From Lates calcarifer (Eukaryota > Chordata > Actinopteri > Centropomidae), in assembly GCF_001640805.2 (NCBI RefSeq), contig NC_066855.1, forward strand, positions 1,990,015 through 2,054,014: 64,000 nucleotides of DNA, read 5' to 3'. Shown piece by piece: positions 34,901-49,900 of the stretch. The first letter of the stretch is position 1; every line of letters starts with the position of its first letter. Position numbers and translations under genes: made by a program. The notes below the pieces were generated by a model. That model had not been told where the DNA came from. It did not search any database and saw only the letters and a list, made by a program, of their open reading frames with translations.

Positions 34901-37900
34901 CACACACACACCTGGTCTAATTTTCCATGAATTAGTTAGTAAATAACTGAACACTGTAAAAGTCTATAGCCATTCCAGTGGTTATACTATACTACTATTA
35001 ACTGTCTGCTTCCACCCCCCCTCCCAAACCATCCCTCTCTTTGTCATGCTCACACATACATTCTCAGACGCAAGCAATTGACCTCTGTTTGTACATTTTT
35101 GTCTCCCGTTGCCATGTAGGTAGCTTTAAATTGGAATTATCTGACATGCAAAGGTCAAATGATCTGGACTATTGCTCAAGGTGCTCTGGTTGCACCCTCA
35201 GCCTGCTGATGTTTTCAAAGGCCAAAACCCCTCAGTCCATTTCTCTGCACCTGAACATCCCAAACCATTTAACCATAACAAAGGGCACTGTGTACATACA
35301 CTACAATTGTTTGTGTACAGGTACAATCTCTGTTTCCCCATTTATACCCACAAACAACAAAGTACAAACCACACGTACACAACTTTAGCCATACATAACA
35401 CACACAGAGCTGTGTGATTCTGCTTAAAACATATATTTTCATGATGAAATGAACTAGAATTCACAGGGTGTTGATACATTATTCTACACACAATCCAACA
35501 CAAAAGCCTGGCACTAAATGTTGCCTTTGTGAGGTTGTTGATGTTTTGCTGAGACTCTCATCAACTGAGTAATGCATGTAATATTCACCAAATTCCTCTC
35601 GCACATAAACCACCATAAAGCTGTGTGGTGCTTCATTAATAAAACTAACCAAAGCTTCAAAAGTGACAGTATCTTTCCCAAAGTTTCTCAATCTTTGCAG
35701 GATTGTTGTACTTGATTGATTTTGACCTTCCATCCCCTGATTTATACACAGTATGATTCAGAAATGAAAGGGTGGTTATTAGCATGGCTGGAAAATCAAA
35801 CAGCAGAATCAACACTAACATTTAATCTTATGATTAAATATGCAGCAAAAATATTACACAAGAGGGTGCAGACATCAGCAGGTGAACATAGCAACTTATT
35901 TAAACAGTCCAGCTGAGGTAGTTGCACTTTTAAATCACACAACTTGTCTGCTCGTACCAGAAGGTCAGGCAGGACAATTTGAGAAAAATATCCAAATTTT
36001 AACAAATGTGATCTAACATGCAGTGACTTTCACGAAATAAGCCTTTTTTTTTTCTTTTTTTTTTAATGCTCAGGCTATATGGATCAAAAGCAATGTTACT
36101 TTGTGCAATTCTATGACAAACAGAAAGCAAGAAGATGACTTATCTCTGTTATGTGGTGAAGTTCAGTTTGAAGTTTCAGTTATGATATGTAAAATACTAC
36201 TCATATAATATCAAAATAAACTTTTCACAAAAGATCTTTTAGGGGAAATCTGAATGTGGAACTGCTCAAGCAAGACTGTTGACTGAAATTTCTGACCTGC
36301 CAGAACCAACCAATCATCCCTCAGCCAGATCTTTGATTGTCAGGAAGTTACTCATGCATGTCTGTCAGTTTCGGAAAATTCGACAAATTTGACCTGAGAG
36401 CTTTGAAAACTGCTCTTTTAAATTGCAGCTCCTATATAACCATGATTCATCCCTCAGCCCTACCAGAAGTTGATCCACAACTGTCTTAGAGCAAATAGAG
36501 AATCGTCTATCTCTCTGATCATTTGTTCTAACACCCATCACTTTTCCTCTTGAGCAGCAGAGCAAAAACAATGACGTTGATGATGTATAGCAGTAAAAGA
36601 CACAGTCAGAACATCAAAGACATGAATCATCAAGAAACTTCCATATTAACAAGGTATAATAACAGAAAATATTAAAAAGTCTTTGCAACAAAGTCTTCTC
36701 CAGACGAAAAAAACATGAATAAGCCATCATGGTGGTGAATGGTCTGTCTGTGCATCTGTGAATGTACATGAACGAATCCAAATACATGAATATGTGCTTT
36801 TACCAGTGGGTGCTTTCATGAGCTTGTTAATGCCATTTATTCACAGTGAAAGAAGAATACCTTGACAAAAACAGGCCTTGTCGTCGATGATAAATTATTT
36901 TAAACTCACATTGGCACATGGCATGAGGCACAAGTTCTTCCAAAAACACAAAACATGACATGACCTAAAACCAAAGAAGAGCAAAACCGCCTGTTTATTG
37001 TTTGTTTATTTATCTTTTCATTTATATGGGACACTGATGAATAACAGTATCGTAAATGTGCCGTGGTTAGCTCGACGGCTAATTTGAACACACAGCAGGA
37101 AGAGGTAACCTGTCAATTTTATACCCGGTCTCTTATCCATTGCATGCTGGGATAGAATTCAGCTTTTCACAACCTTAAACAGGGCAAGCAGAATAGGAAA
37201 CTGGCAGAGTTACTTCCTATCTAAAGATGTGAAGAAACTCAGCTGTGGAGAATGTAAGCACAGAAGACAGAGGACTGTCCTCCACAAGGACACACATGCT
37301 GACTTGGCATTCCTGGATTTGGCATTCAGCAACTAAAAATAAAAAGTTGCTGATCTGTACTGAAATTGTCACCGCTCCAACTGTGACGTCAAAATTCCAA
37401 CAGAAATGCTTGCCAGCTGTAAACATCAACAAACTGCCCACTTTACTTGCATCCTGCAGATTTATACAACTCAAATTAGTTGCAGGTGGTTAGTTGCTGG
37501 TGTGAACTGATGCCTAAAAGACAGGCAAAGGGTGACTTGGTCCAGCTGCCAGGTGACAAAGTGACACACTCATAAACAAAAGTAGAGAAATGAAAAGAAG
37601 AAAACAGAGACATTCAGAATAAGAACTAGAACAGGTGGGTGAGAACTACTGCGCTGCAGTTGAATTACTCAACAATGACTGCTGTGCGTGCCAATGCATA
37701 TGTATGTACTCACACATGCATGACATTATCATATGGCAATGGTACAGGTTTAAAGATTAATCAGGTCAATCAGTAACAGATTATATGGCAATGACAGGCA
37801 CCAAACAGTGACACATTTCAGTGGAAAAAACATAGTTTTGTATTCAGTGCAATAAAATGAAAAAGGACACAAACATGCAAAGAAAATAAAAGACAGACTG

Positions 37901-40900
37901 CAGCCACACTGAAAGCCAAACATGAAAATGAGATATTATAAGAGGCACATAGAGTAAAGCTGATAAGGCAACCTGTGAGGATGAGACCGGGGCCAGGGGG
38001 GCTGTCATTATGTTGGTGAAATGACTCTCATTGGACCTGAATATCAATATGTCAGTGGTCTGCATTGGGAAAAGCCAATATTGTATTAATTCACATTAAT
38101 TCACAGCTGCTCTTACCTTTTCATTATCACACCACACATGTACTCTCTTGCAGATGGGTGTATATATATATATATATATATATACAGCACATCCATATAT
38201 TTCTATTATTGAACTAGACCTTTCACTGAATAGATTTATTCCCCCTTCTCTGCTTTATTGTCTCTACCTGCAGATTCTTTTTCAGGGTCATGGAAGGCTG
38301 GAACCTGAAGAGGTCAGCTGCATGTTGGTGGCCTCAGAGGGTGGTAAGAAGCAACTTTAAATTGAAGTCAGAGATCATAGGATCCGAATACCAGGGTTTG
38401 CTTTAGTGCTTTATAGAATATATCGCCTAAAACAATGACCACCTCTGCAAACATCATGAACATTAGTGCACTTATACAAAATAAAATGTTAATATTCAGG
38501 TAATTTCACACAGTAACTGCCATATACATATTTAATGACTGCACACATTTTGTTTAAGCCCTTATTTACTTACTAAACTGATCTGGCTGGCATTCCACCT
38601 CTGCTGAGTGCGGACTCCTTTATGCCTCCGTTATGAAGAGGAAACTGCTGTTGCAACCCAAACTTAATTAGATAAAATGTGTTTTTAAAAATAAAAGCTT
38701 ATTTAAAACACACTAGAATGCATAACTTTTATGCTTATCCAAAACTAGGGCTTGGCTCAAAGTATAAGCAGGGTACATTTTTCTTACAATCTTTTAACAA
38801 AACCAAATCTGAGCTCATTTCTCAGTTCTTTTCTGCTTCCCTTCACTGTCTGTTGTTCTCATCCCCAAACGAACAGCAGGTCACAAATATATGTATATAT
38901 TTCAGTTTTTATAATAATAATAAATAATAGCAAATATTACTCTAGCATGTGTTAATAGCATTGCTGGGACTGCTTTTAATCGTGGATTCATATACAGTTG
39001 GAGCAAAGAGGTCAGTGTAGACTGTACTGAAGGAATATGTCACAGCTCTCTGAAGTGTTTTTAGAAGCTTTGTATGTTATTTATTTTGGTCTTTTCATTG
39101 CATTTGTTGAGATCAAGGAGACTACAGAGCATCACCTTTTTCTTTAAGATTAGTCCTTTTTTCACAGCTCTTCTAGTCCTGTACATCTTTCAGTGGTTTA
39201 GTGGAAGTAGAAAAGTAAAAAAAACAACCTTTGCTGTCAGCTGTAAGAAGATGTCACTTTTCTTTTATTCTTCCTACAACCCCCCTGGTTCCTACAGTCT
39301 CTGGAGCTGTGAACAACATCTGGTAGGGATCTTTGAAGCTGTTTTTTCCAGGTTGTTTAGGACTTTGATGGCTCTGTAGTTCGTAAGAGTATAGGGATAC
39401 TTATTGACTTTTGGGATTATGTGATCACCACATCTGATTTTAAGCACTACAGTCTATGAGTGTGCTGTTGTACCTCAGTGACATGTCTGACTAGTGAATA
39501 AATGTTGTTGAGGTAAGTATTCCACTTCCTTGCGTCACTCGTTCGGACAGGGCTTGTAAGCTCCCTTTAAAAAACGGATACTTTTTCATTGCTTTCATCA
39601 GTCATGGTGGAACTTAGCCTAAAGCCCATAATTTTGTGCTTTTTTCTTCTTCTATCCAACCTCTTTTTCCACTAATACTTTATTCTGTGTATTGTGTTAC
39701 TCTTGCCTAATGTCACATATTAAAATTTGTGCATTTTGTTGATTTGACATTTGACACTGTGAGACCTGTATGTACCTTTCATTTTTATAATTTAATTTTG
39801 GTTGACTAAATAAGATGAAGGGAAGGGGCAGTTTGCCAGGGCATCTTAAAGGGTCAATGCATCCTCATTTTCTTTAAAGAGAATTTGGCCAAGAAACATT
39901 GCTCAGGGCAGACGGTTTTAGTAAGTAAGTCAAGGTGAGTCTACCTGAGGAGGTCAGCAGGTACGGTGCTCTGCATGCATCTGTTTAGATTTGTACAGTA
40001 TTTGACTTTCTTTCTGATTCTGATTTATTGGCTTTTCACTGGAATTTCTTGATGCTCTAGTTCCTGCTCGGCTTGGTCTAAAGACTTTTAAAAACATTTT
40101 ACTGAAACTTTCTTTCAGGGTTTGGTTCCACTGGCCTGTGACATGTGTTTTCTCTGAGGAGGTTCATGGTTCAAGGTTTTCTAGTTTTCTTTTTGGGTTG
40201 AAGCTATGTATTTCTTTTGCAATGAAAGTTCCACTTGTAAAGACTTATCAGAAGAATCAATCAGTTTACGTCTTGGAAATAGGGAGGTGACCGCCTGCTC
40301 CTGTTTCAGATTGCAGTACTGAAAATTGAGGGCTTGAGCTGTTTCTCAACACTGTTTCAAGTAAAATACAATGAAAATCTCATTTTATTTGCTCAGCTCA
40401 GATCAGTGCATACAATTAGTTTGGTTCATTGCTGAGCAGCATGGAAGATCATGTTTTTAAATAGCCTCTAGCCTAGTGAGGATTTTCAGTGAAGATATAA
40501 GGACATGCTGGACATATTAATTTGGCATCAAGATCCCAAATAAGATTGAAAACCTCATGGTAATGACTACAAAATTCATTTGTGTGATATCATTTTATAA
40601 ACAAGTTAATTACTTACTAAAGATTTCATTATCAAACTAATTAGTCAACAGCAAACCACACTGAGCCAAGAACATAGAACATGTAAATTAGACAATTATG
40701 GAGTTACTTAGAAGTATATTTGTGTCTTTTGGTGGAGGTTAAAGTTTTTATTAATCACAGTCCATTGTATTTACTCATGCTATGCTTTTAATTAGCCTGT
40801 CTGCCTGGCCAAAACCTGCTTGAATGGAAAGAGAGAGAAAAATAAATAAATATGGAGATGCAGATGGTTGGAAGATGCAGCCAATATGGTGTCTGTTCTG

Positions 40901-43900
40901 CAGAGAAGTTCAATTTTATAATCACACTAGTCACATGACTACAGGATTACAGCTACAAGATGTAAATACTTTCCTAAAAATACCAAAATAATCTCACTGC
41001 AGTTTATCATGGACCCTGACAACAGCCATGAGGGAAATTGGACAGTCGATCAGAATTTCAGACCTGCCAGAAATCCCACTGATCATCCGACAGCCAGACT
41101 GTTGATCGCTCAGGCAGTTAATCAGGCGCCGTGATCTCCCTCAAACTGCACATCAAACAACAACTAAACTGGCAGAAATTTGGGCCAAAAACTACTGTGC
41201 AGAAGTTTTAGGTCCTAAAACTAAAATGAGAATGCTTTAAAAAAATAAGGCCATCATCAAAATAGTATAGTATAGTATAATATAGTATAGTATAAAATAG
41301 AAAATGATATAGATTTTTTTTTTAAAATTTTGCTTGATTGAAGTATAACAAATGGTAAATTAATGTTCAATATAATTAATTCCCATCTTTAGATGTCATG
41401 CACAGAATGAAATCATGAACTGCTGATCACGTCTCAGGAATAGAACAAGTTAGCAAGTTAGGTTTTAGATTAGCTAGGTTAGGTTTGATCATTTTAATTG
41501 TTTTTCAGCCTCAGATCTGTGAAATATTCCAGTGTTGGCAAGTGTTTGTCATGTTTGGACAATAAGAAAAAGTTTAAAGCCACAATTAACCATCTGGTTT
41601 CCATCTCAACTTTCACTCAGCAGCAAGAATCAATCTTCAGATTTTCTTACTGTGATAATTACCAACATCCACTGACTGACTGATAAAATTTGTGGCCATA
41701 TTGCTCAGCCCTATTGGCAGGTAGGTTGTTCCAAGCATCTTGGAGAACTTGCCATAGTTGTTCTGTGGATTTAGGCTGTCTCTCTTCTGTCTCTCCATGA
41801 TGTTGAGATCAGGACTCTGCGGGGGCCAGACCATCTGTTGCAGAACTTCTTGTTCTTCTTGTGTCTGATAACAGATCTTCATGACACTGGGTTATGTATT
41901 GGCTTGTCGTCCTGCCTCAGCATGACGCACAGTATTGTGTAATTCACTACATTAACTTACAAAAGCATCATGTTGCTGTACCTGATATAAGTACTGTACA
42001 TCACTGCCCAACACTGGTTGTATCTGTGTTGTTATTCATTTAATATCTGGAAAAAAGTTGTTGTTTTCTGATTGGATGACTTTCTAATGCTCACATCCAA
42101 CTGCTACAGGAACTTGATTTTTATGGATATCACCTTGGTGGTGTTGGGCTGATTAAAACTAATTTCAAAAAATCACACATCCTAAATTAATTACCACAAT
42201 GTGGATTTGGAGAAGACTGTGTCCCGGTTGGTGGCTTAGATTTATGGTAAATTTGATTTGCTTTTGAAGGCAGCTTTAAGAAGCTGTCTGTCTCGGATTG
42301 CCTTACACACTTAGAATGGAAACCAGGAGGTACACACAATGCTGTGCACACACACACACACCTCTCATTAGAGCATATTTTTCAGTCTCCTCCAAACACC
42401 CTCGCAGAGTAGCCTGTTACTTTGACTGACAGGTGGGTGGAAACACTTCACTAAGATGATTAGCGTTCTGCAGTGGAAGTATCCCACTGGACTCACTGGC
42501 TTTGGAAAATACACACAGAGACACAAAGTAAAACTCACCATGGAATATTTTATAACTGACTGGTTATTTAGAATTTCAATGTGAGATAACGTTTAAAAAG
42601 GAGAGTCATCGTTTTCATGAGTAATTCATAGTATTTTGTGACCAACATCGACCCATCTCTACTCTCTTTTCCCCACACACTCCCTCAATATCTCACACAC
42701 TCTCTGACTCTCTCTACCTCTCTCTTCTCCAGTGTATAGACTAGCAATCAGACTCAGATCTGTCCCCCCCCCTCCTCCTATTCTCTCTGTCTCTCCATGC
42801 TGATTGTGATTTTGACCTCCAGAGCGCCCAAGTAAGACTCTTTCATCCACTCACTTGGCACTGGCCTGCTAACCCTAAATCATTCTTTTTTTTTCACTTC
42901 GGTGCTCATCAGTAATCATCCTCCTCCTCCTTTCTCCTCCTCATCATCTTCTGTGTCACGCTTCACCGACACAGCTCTGTCCTCACTCTTGGTGGCTTTG
43001 CCTTTGTCAACACCAGTAATGGGAGTAATACCAAAGTAACACATAGCTATTATTAAACTGTTTTATCACATAATGCTATGACTATTAACGGTCAGAAATT
43101 CCATTAGAGTTACAAATCCAATAAACAGGTTGGTATTTGCTTATAATAACATATTTGTTCTATATAACCATTCCATCTATATCATCAATATACTGGTTAC
43201 ATTGCCTCTACCTGTCTTCTTGTTTCACTTTATCCATGTATGCCCACAGACAGAGCACCGGGATGCACGGAAGACTGAAGACAGACAGAATAAAACAACA
43301 ATGTTGCTGTAAAATGCAAACTGTGTCAAGGACTTCTCACATTCATCTGTACACCTGCATATGGATGCAATCATCCAGTCAGAAAATGATGTGGCAGCAA
43401 TGCGATGCAGCTTCAGGTAATGTTCACATCAAACATCACTGTGTTTTAAAGCTACTACATGCAAGCTTTTGCTATCGCTACATTAGCACAACATTAGCAC
43501 AAACAGCTGTTTGCTTACTAAGAGCCTCAGCCATCGCTGAGAAGCCATTCAGACTATTTTATATGTTTTTGCCCAATTTGCTATTTAGGACAAAAAATAA
43601 TCTCCAAATGTTGGTTGCTTGGTGTTTATCTGCAAACCGGCAGTGCATCACATGTGTTTATGTGCTCTCTCACACTGACACATGCCTACTTAACACACCA
43701 GACTTTGCACACAGCCATCTCTCACACAGCCTCAGTTCCCACCTGTTGCCTTTCACCACCCTGAGTACTCATTAGCAGCAGCAGTTGCAATGTCACTCTG
43801 CTAATAAACAACAAACAGTGCAACAGTGATTGATTTATTACAGTTCATACACAGTTACAAACAGTAACGCTAACGCTCCAGCCACTAACAGCGGCTGCAG

Positions 43901-46900
43901 TTGGGTTGCAGTTACCTTGACAACGACTGGAACATTTGTTAAAACACAGGAGCACTGAATCAGTAAAATAAAAAATGGTTTATGTGACCTTCCATGACAA
44001 CACACAGACTGAGGCGATGTACTGAAGGTGGGCCAACTCACAAATATTTTTATAGCTATACGACTCATTTTATCTTTTTATTCCTTTTATGTGGGTCAGG
44101 ATTTCTAATCTGCCTTAACACTGTCAGTCCTCATGACACTGATGATTTAATTATTATGATATGAAGTAGACTTTAATTCTCTGGCATATTTACCTGTCTG
44201 TTTGATTGCTTGTTTGCTATGTGTAATTAAAGCTCCACCTACAGTATTTAAAGCTGCACCAATCAATATTTTCATATCAACAATAGATCAGATGAGTAAG
44301 TGTAAAATCAAAGGGGTTATTAATAGTGTCAATAAAATAGTGTCACACACTAACACAAAACGATCTTCTAACCCTGCAGTTCTGCTCAGCTCTGTGAAGC
44401 TTTTTAGTCTTTTTAGTCTTTCAGCGTATTGTATTCACCTGTACGGTTTTGGTTCCATCTCACATTTCTCCTCATTAAAGCTCTCACTGACAATAACCTA
44501 CCCACGTACCACCAAACTGCAGGATGACAAAGATGACAACTACCCTGTGCACAGTGGCGCAGCAGCTCAAGAGTCAGTGGAGACCAGACAAGAGTAAAAA
44601 TAAGAGTGAGGTTTGGACTTACATTCAATTCCATCGAACACAATTCCAAATGAATGTTAATGTTGCCCTATGTCGGGTTGATGGCAACTGTTTCACCATA
44701 TCAACTTTATCAACCTTTTGTTTGCAAGCAGCCTCAGCTACGACAAGCTAAGGCTGTAGATGCAGTATTGTTTTGTTTGTGTGAGTGTTTTGAATTGAGT
44801 GAGAGTGTACTGTATTGCTCATGAGTTCAATATCTCATTTGTTAGAAAATTAATGTGGTGATTGTCCTGTCAAAAGTTATATAGTGTATTTGACTCGGGT
44901 CACCTTACACAGCCTTCATCAGTATAGTGCAGTCAGTTGACATGAACAAACAAAATACTGGGTCACCAGAAAAAAACTGTATGCAGGAGGTAATAATTCT
45001 CTGCCTTTTCCAGGCTGCATACCTGATGCATGTCAACATCTGAGCTTATTCAACTTGGCAAAACCGACAAAGCACACATACTGTCCTTCAACTGTAGTCT
45101 TGACTTCACTCTCAGCCTGTAACCCAACCACCCACTATCAGCTACCTGGGAGCTGCCCAGTATAATCAGTGTTCTCCTGCTGGCCAGTGGGCAGCTCCAG
45201 GGCACAAGAGTCACGTTTAAGGTCATAGCTCATCGAATCTTCTCACCTACAATGTCCAAACCAGTGGAATGTTCACATTGTTTGTCTCTGATTCTGTGAT
45301 TTCAAAGATGGTGCTGTCTGTGTACACTGCCTGTGTACCAAACACTGCATGGAATAACATGAAAAATATAAAATACGGTAAAAGGGCGGATGTGGGGAAA
45401 ATGAATCACTCCAGGACTTTTTCTGACAACCACCATTTATTATGGTTAGCCAGGTGGGGGAAGGCCCTGATTACTAACATTATCAGCGGTAGAGAAGCTA
45501 ATGGTCGAGAACGGTGCTGCTGCAGATTCTGTCAGTCAAAAATGACCATAAATGGACACAGTCACGTAGATTTGAACGCAACCATTAATAAAATTCACAG
45601 AAAAGGGATAGCAAATAGGCTGTGAGAGAGGAAAGATGAGGGAGGGGGATGGATTTTAGTGACAGGGCAAAAGCAGAAGAAACTGAGGTACATAAAAAGA
45701 GATGGGGAATTGTGTGGACGCTGTGTGGGTCAGTAGGAGCGAGAAGTGATGTGGGAGAAAGAGAGAGGATTGATCCTGAAGGAGGATGGAAAAAAGAAAA
45801 TGACAGCAGCAACAAGATAAGATTTGATTCCTAGATCCACAACACAGGCAACTAAATATTACAGAGGTGGACAAAGGCCATAGTCTAACAACACAAAAAT
45901 ACTGTACTGTATTTCTGTGACCCCACAATGATCTTTTGGGTTTGTGTTAGGCAGAAAGACTGGACTGGGAAACAACAGCTAGGTTGGAGGAGAGAGACGG
46001 AGATACAGCCTCAAACAAACTCACTCACTGTTCTGGTTAAACTGTCCAGCAACATGACCCATAAACCACAGCTAACAAATGATTTCTACCTGGCATGAGT
46101 ATCCCCAATTTTGTGAACACAAAGCCAACCTACATCCATCCACTGAAAGAAACAGCAGCTGGACAAAGCTTGGTCCATGCTGTTTTTGAAGGGTCATTTG
46201 TTCACATGTGGTCATGTATTGTCCTGCCTTTTGTGTTCCATTTTTCCCATCTTGGAGTCCAAAGTAAACATGCTGATATAATGAAGGCTTGTGAATTTCT
46301 ACTCCTCTTAACTACTACCTTAAATCCGATAATCTGTCATTAGCATATGCCCAGCTGTCAGTGTGCAACTCTGAAAACATTAAATCCTATAATAATCACA
46401 CTGAATTTCAAGCCAATACATTTAATCTGACCGTGCACTTCCTCAATCTAAATTTGCAATTAACTTAATGAACTCATTTTGTAAAGTTACTGCTCAGTAT
46501 GGACATGACCAAGTCAGATTTATATAATTAAAACACATTGTTTCCTGGCACTAATCCCACTCACTTACCACATGAAGAAAATAACATCTTGAGTAAAAAA
46601 TGAGGGAAATTCTCCATAGGGAGGACATTCTGCTCGTCTGCTCCTCCACATGAGGCCAATTAGATGATATACATGTTCACTTGGCAAACACAGGTCTAGC
46701 TAATGACATTAATAATGGCTGCATTCCATTCAGGTGTGCTAGCTCCAGGGCTCAGGTATTGTGCATGCTGGCTCACTGACATGGCTTACTGGCAAACCTA
46801 AATGGATAGTTTTTTGTTTTTTGTTTTTTAAAAGTGGGACTTAGGTTAGAGTTTTGTTCTGTTAGTTGGCTGGGTTCAAAGTTTTGTTTCTCTTTCTTTC

Positions 46901-49900
46901 TTGGTTGGTTGGGTTGGTTAAGGTTAGGGTTTGGTTTGATTGGTGGATTGGTTGGTTGGTTGGTTGGTGGACTGTGGTTAGATTGTTTGGCTGGTGTGAT
47001 TAGGATTAGAGTTTTGCTCCTTTTTGTTTTGTTTGATTGACTGATTGTTTTGTGAATTATGGTTAGATTCTTTGAATATATGCAGAATTAAGAGTAAAAA
47101 GACAATTGAGAAGTCTGCAATAGATTAGTACTATATAAAAATGAAGAAATGAAAATATGAAAAAAGTAAGACAGCAGCATTGATGCTATGACAGAAAGAC
47201 AAAAAACGTGTAATACATTCAGTACTTCATAGAATAATGTGAAATTCTCTTAAGTCAGCAGTGTAGATATCAGGAGACAAAGACAGGAAGAAAATGAGAG
47301 AAAAATGGCCAATCCAAAAAAAGCAAGATAAACAGATGGTGACACCAAAGGGGAGATTGTGAAGACAGAGCTGACAGGACACTGCATTCTCCCACTGTGA
47401 TGAAGGATGGTGAATGCAGATATTCACATCTCCAAACATAGTAAAAACATCAGGAGCAAGGGAGCAGATACATTGCCCTTTACCCTGACAAACAGAGTGT
47501 ATGTAATTGGTATGACTCAGGGAATCCAAACTTTGAAACTTTTCCTGTGGGAGCCACATTGACTTTTGTAAGTTGGCTGTTAACATGTGTAGTGTTGAGA
47601 ACTGTGAATACTGTGGGCCTGGTTGGGAAACCCTCAATAGAGAGCTGAGGCCCCTCAAGCTGTGCAGTTTGTTTGATTTACTAGTACTTTCATTACACAA
47701 CGTATCAGACAAAAATGTACTGAGAAAAAAACTCAGAGATAATTGGGTTTTCTGTCCATATTCTGAGATAAATAGTATCTACCACTTGACTGTGCTTGTT
47801 AGAAAAAATGAGCACCTCAGCTTTGACAAAGATAGAACAAATGTATATTTTTAAGCATTCAACTTCTTAAGTTTAATTTCTAAATTCATACAGCTGCAGC
47901 AAAGTTTCAATCAGCCTATTGAATTTTAGCAGGTTTGGTAATTGTGAAATAGCAGCAAGTTCCTAAACATTTATAGTTTTAGAAAAGGTGAAACTGCACA
48001 TAGATTTCCACGTCTTAATCTAAAACCTTTAACAAAAGTGAATAAGTGAATGATGCAGCAATTATGCATGCTTTGAATTTTAAAAAGTTATTATGATTAG
48101 CAAAATCACAAAATCTGAGAAAGCAAACTTCAAGGAGGTAAAAGACAGTCTTGTAAGGTAGAATGCCTCCAAAATAACAATGCTGCATCACCTTGAAAAG
48201 GATTTGACAATTCCTTTCTGCGAGAAGCCAGAACAGCCAGACATGACAACATTTGTACAAACCCCTCTGAGGCATGGAGGAGGACATAGTAAACCTCTGC
48301 CATCCCCCTCTGACAAGACTGTCAACAGATGAAGAAAATTTTGATTCAATTTTCCATTTCTATTATATTGTCCTCGTCCTCCTGCTGTTGCAGCAGCAGA
48401 AGGACAAATAAATAAGAGAGAACACAAGAAAATGTCTCATGAAAATATGACATAACGTCTGTCATTTCACTGTTTACTGTTCCATGTTGGCTTGCAATGT
48501 ACACAACAACCACGGTTTCTTGCACCACAGGAGAGCGACTCAAAAACAAGCAATACACAGCCCTAACATATTGTCACTTCATAAAGCTGTTATGGTGAAC
48601 ATTGTATAGCAAATATTGTCTATTGACACATCCAGCAGACACAGCAACATTATTATCCAAATGAAGCCGTGTTTCTGTCTGTCTACTTGAGGAACATAAG
48701 TCCAATATTCACTTGTCTTTTGTCTTCGCCTGCGACACTACAAGCAGCCCCTTTCAGAAGATAATCCAATGAAACTTTTAACATTTAACATTTGTAGTTT
48801 CAGACTGCTACTACATGAGACAATAACACTGATAACTCAAAGTAACAATAGTTAACTTTTTTGTTTCATCATTATGAAGTAAATGTCGACTGCACAATGT
48901 GATAGCTATAGAATAATGACACCATCGTAGTTTAGACTGGTTCACTGTGAGCCTCGCGTTCACTATGCTCTAACTCCCACCCTGCATGAATTTTCAGGGA
49001 AAAACAAGGTGTGTCTGCCACTGTGCAACTAAAACAGAAGATGACAGCACTTTTGTTTTTCCTGGTAGCAATCAGTAGCTTTCCCCAGGTAGTGGATATG
49101 GTGGTCAGTGGAACAAGCAGAGGAACTGAGGAAACTACTCAGCCAAAGGAAATGAGCCCTGTTGTCACAGGAGACTAAGAGGGAGGGTGACAGAAACCGT
49201 AGTAAATAAAGAGTGAACTTCAGGAAGCCATGGTAAAGCTGCGGCAGAAATTCAGCCCTCGACTTACCCTCTGGGAAAGACTTTACAGATAGATCATCTG
49301 GGTCAAAGAGATGATTCACTGTCTGTTCGACCTAAACAAATAATATGTTTCCTGGCTGTGAACTTTCTAAAATGAGCAATGGTAAAACTTTCTATTTTCT
49401 TCTTCACAACAGCAGTGCTGACATTAATATCCATTGCTGCTTTAATCTATAGAAACTTTTGATTGCTGCACAGTTTGAAATTAATGCCAATAGCACCCAC
49501 TGATTTCAAACTGAACTGGAACAGAGAGGACTCTGGTGACAGACTAGCTGTGTGTGTGAGAACAAGTGTGTGTGAGCGAGTGAAAGCAAGAGAGCCTGAT
49601 GGTCAGTAGAGAGAAAGGGAGAAACAGAAAAAAGACAGGGAGTAAACAACTAAACTTCCATGCATCCACTGGCCACTGTTGCCTGGCAACTGTCTGACCC
49701 TGATGCGAATATCATAGCAGTGTGTGCAGATATACACACATTTAAAAAAATAAACTCCACATTGATAAGGCCAAACACATTTTCAGAGACAATATCTTCT
49801 CTTGTTAACACTAATCATGTAAGCTGGAGGAGACAGAAAGACAGAGGCAATGTGTTACAACAGCTTGCATTAGTCGAGACCATTGATCCAATGAGGCTCT

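Noticed and set aside
36040..36065. T-rich run as a retroposon poly(A) tail on the minus strand
   Set aside because: No retroposon body could be recognised beside it.
43137..43775. A 212-codon open frame on the plus strand inside the slc39a11 intron
   Set aside because: Composition is random-looking, it overlaps a dispersed repeat copy, has no recognisable domain, and no splice or promoter context.
46920..46940. Interstitial telomeric repeat
   Set aside because: Only one TTAGGG unit within TTGG-rich sequence; no array.
46834..47040. A 68-codon frame rich in Gly, Leu and Trp
   Set aside because: It is the translation of a G/T-rich low-complexity tract.
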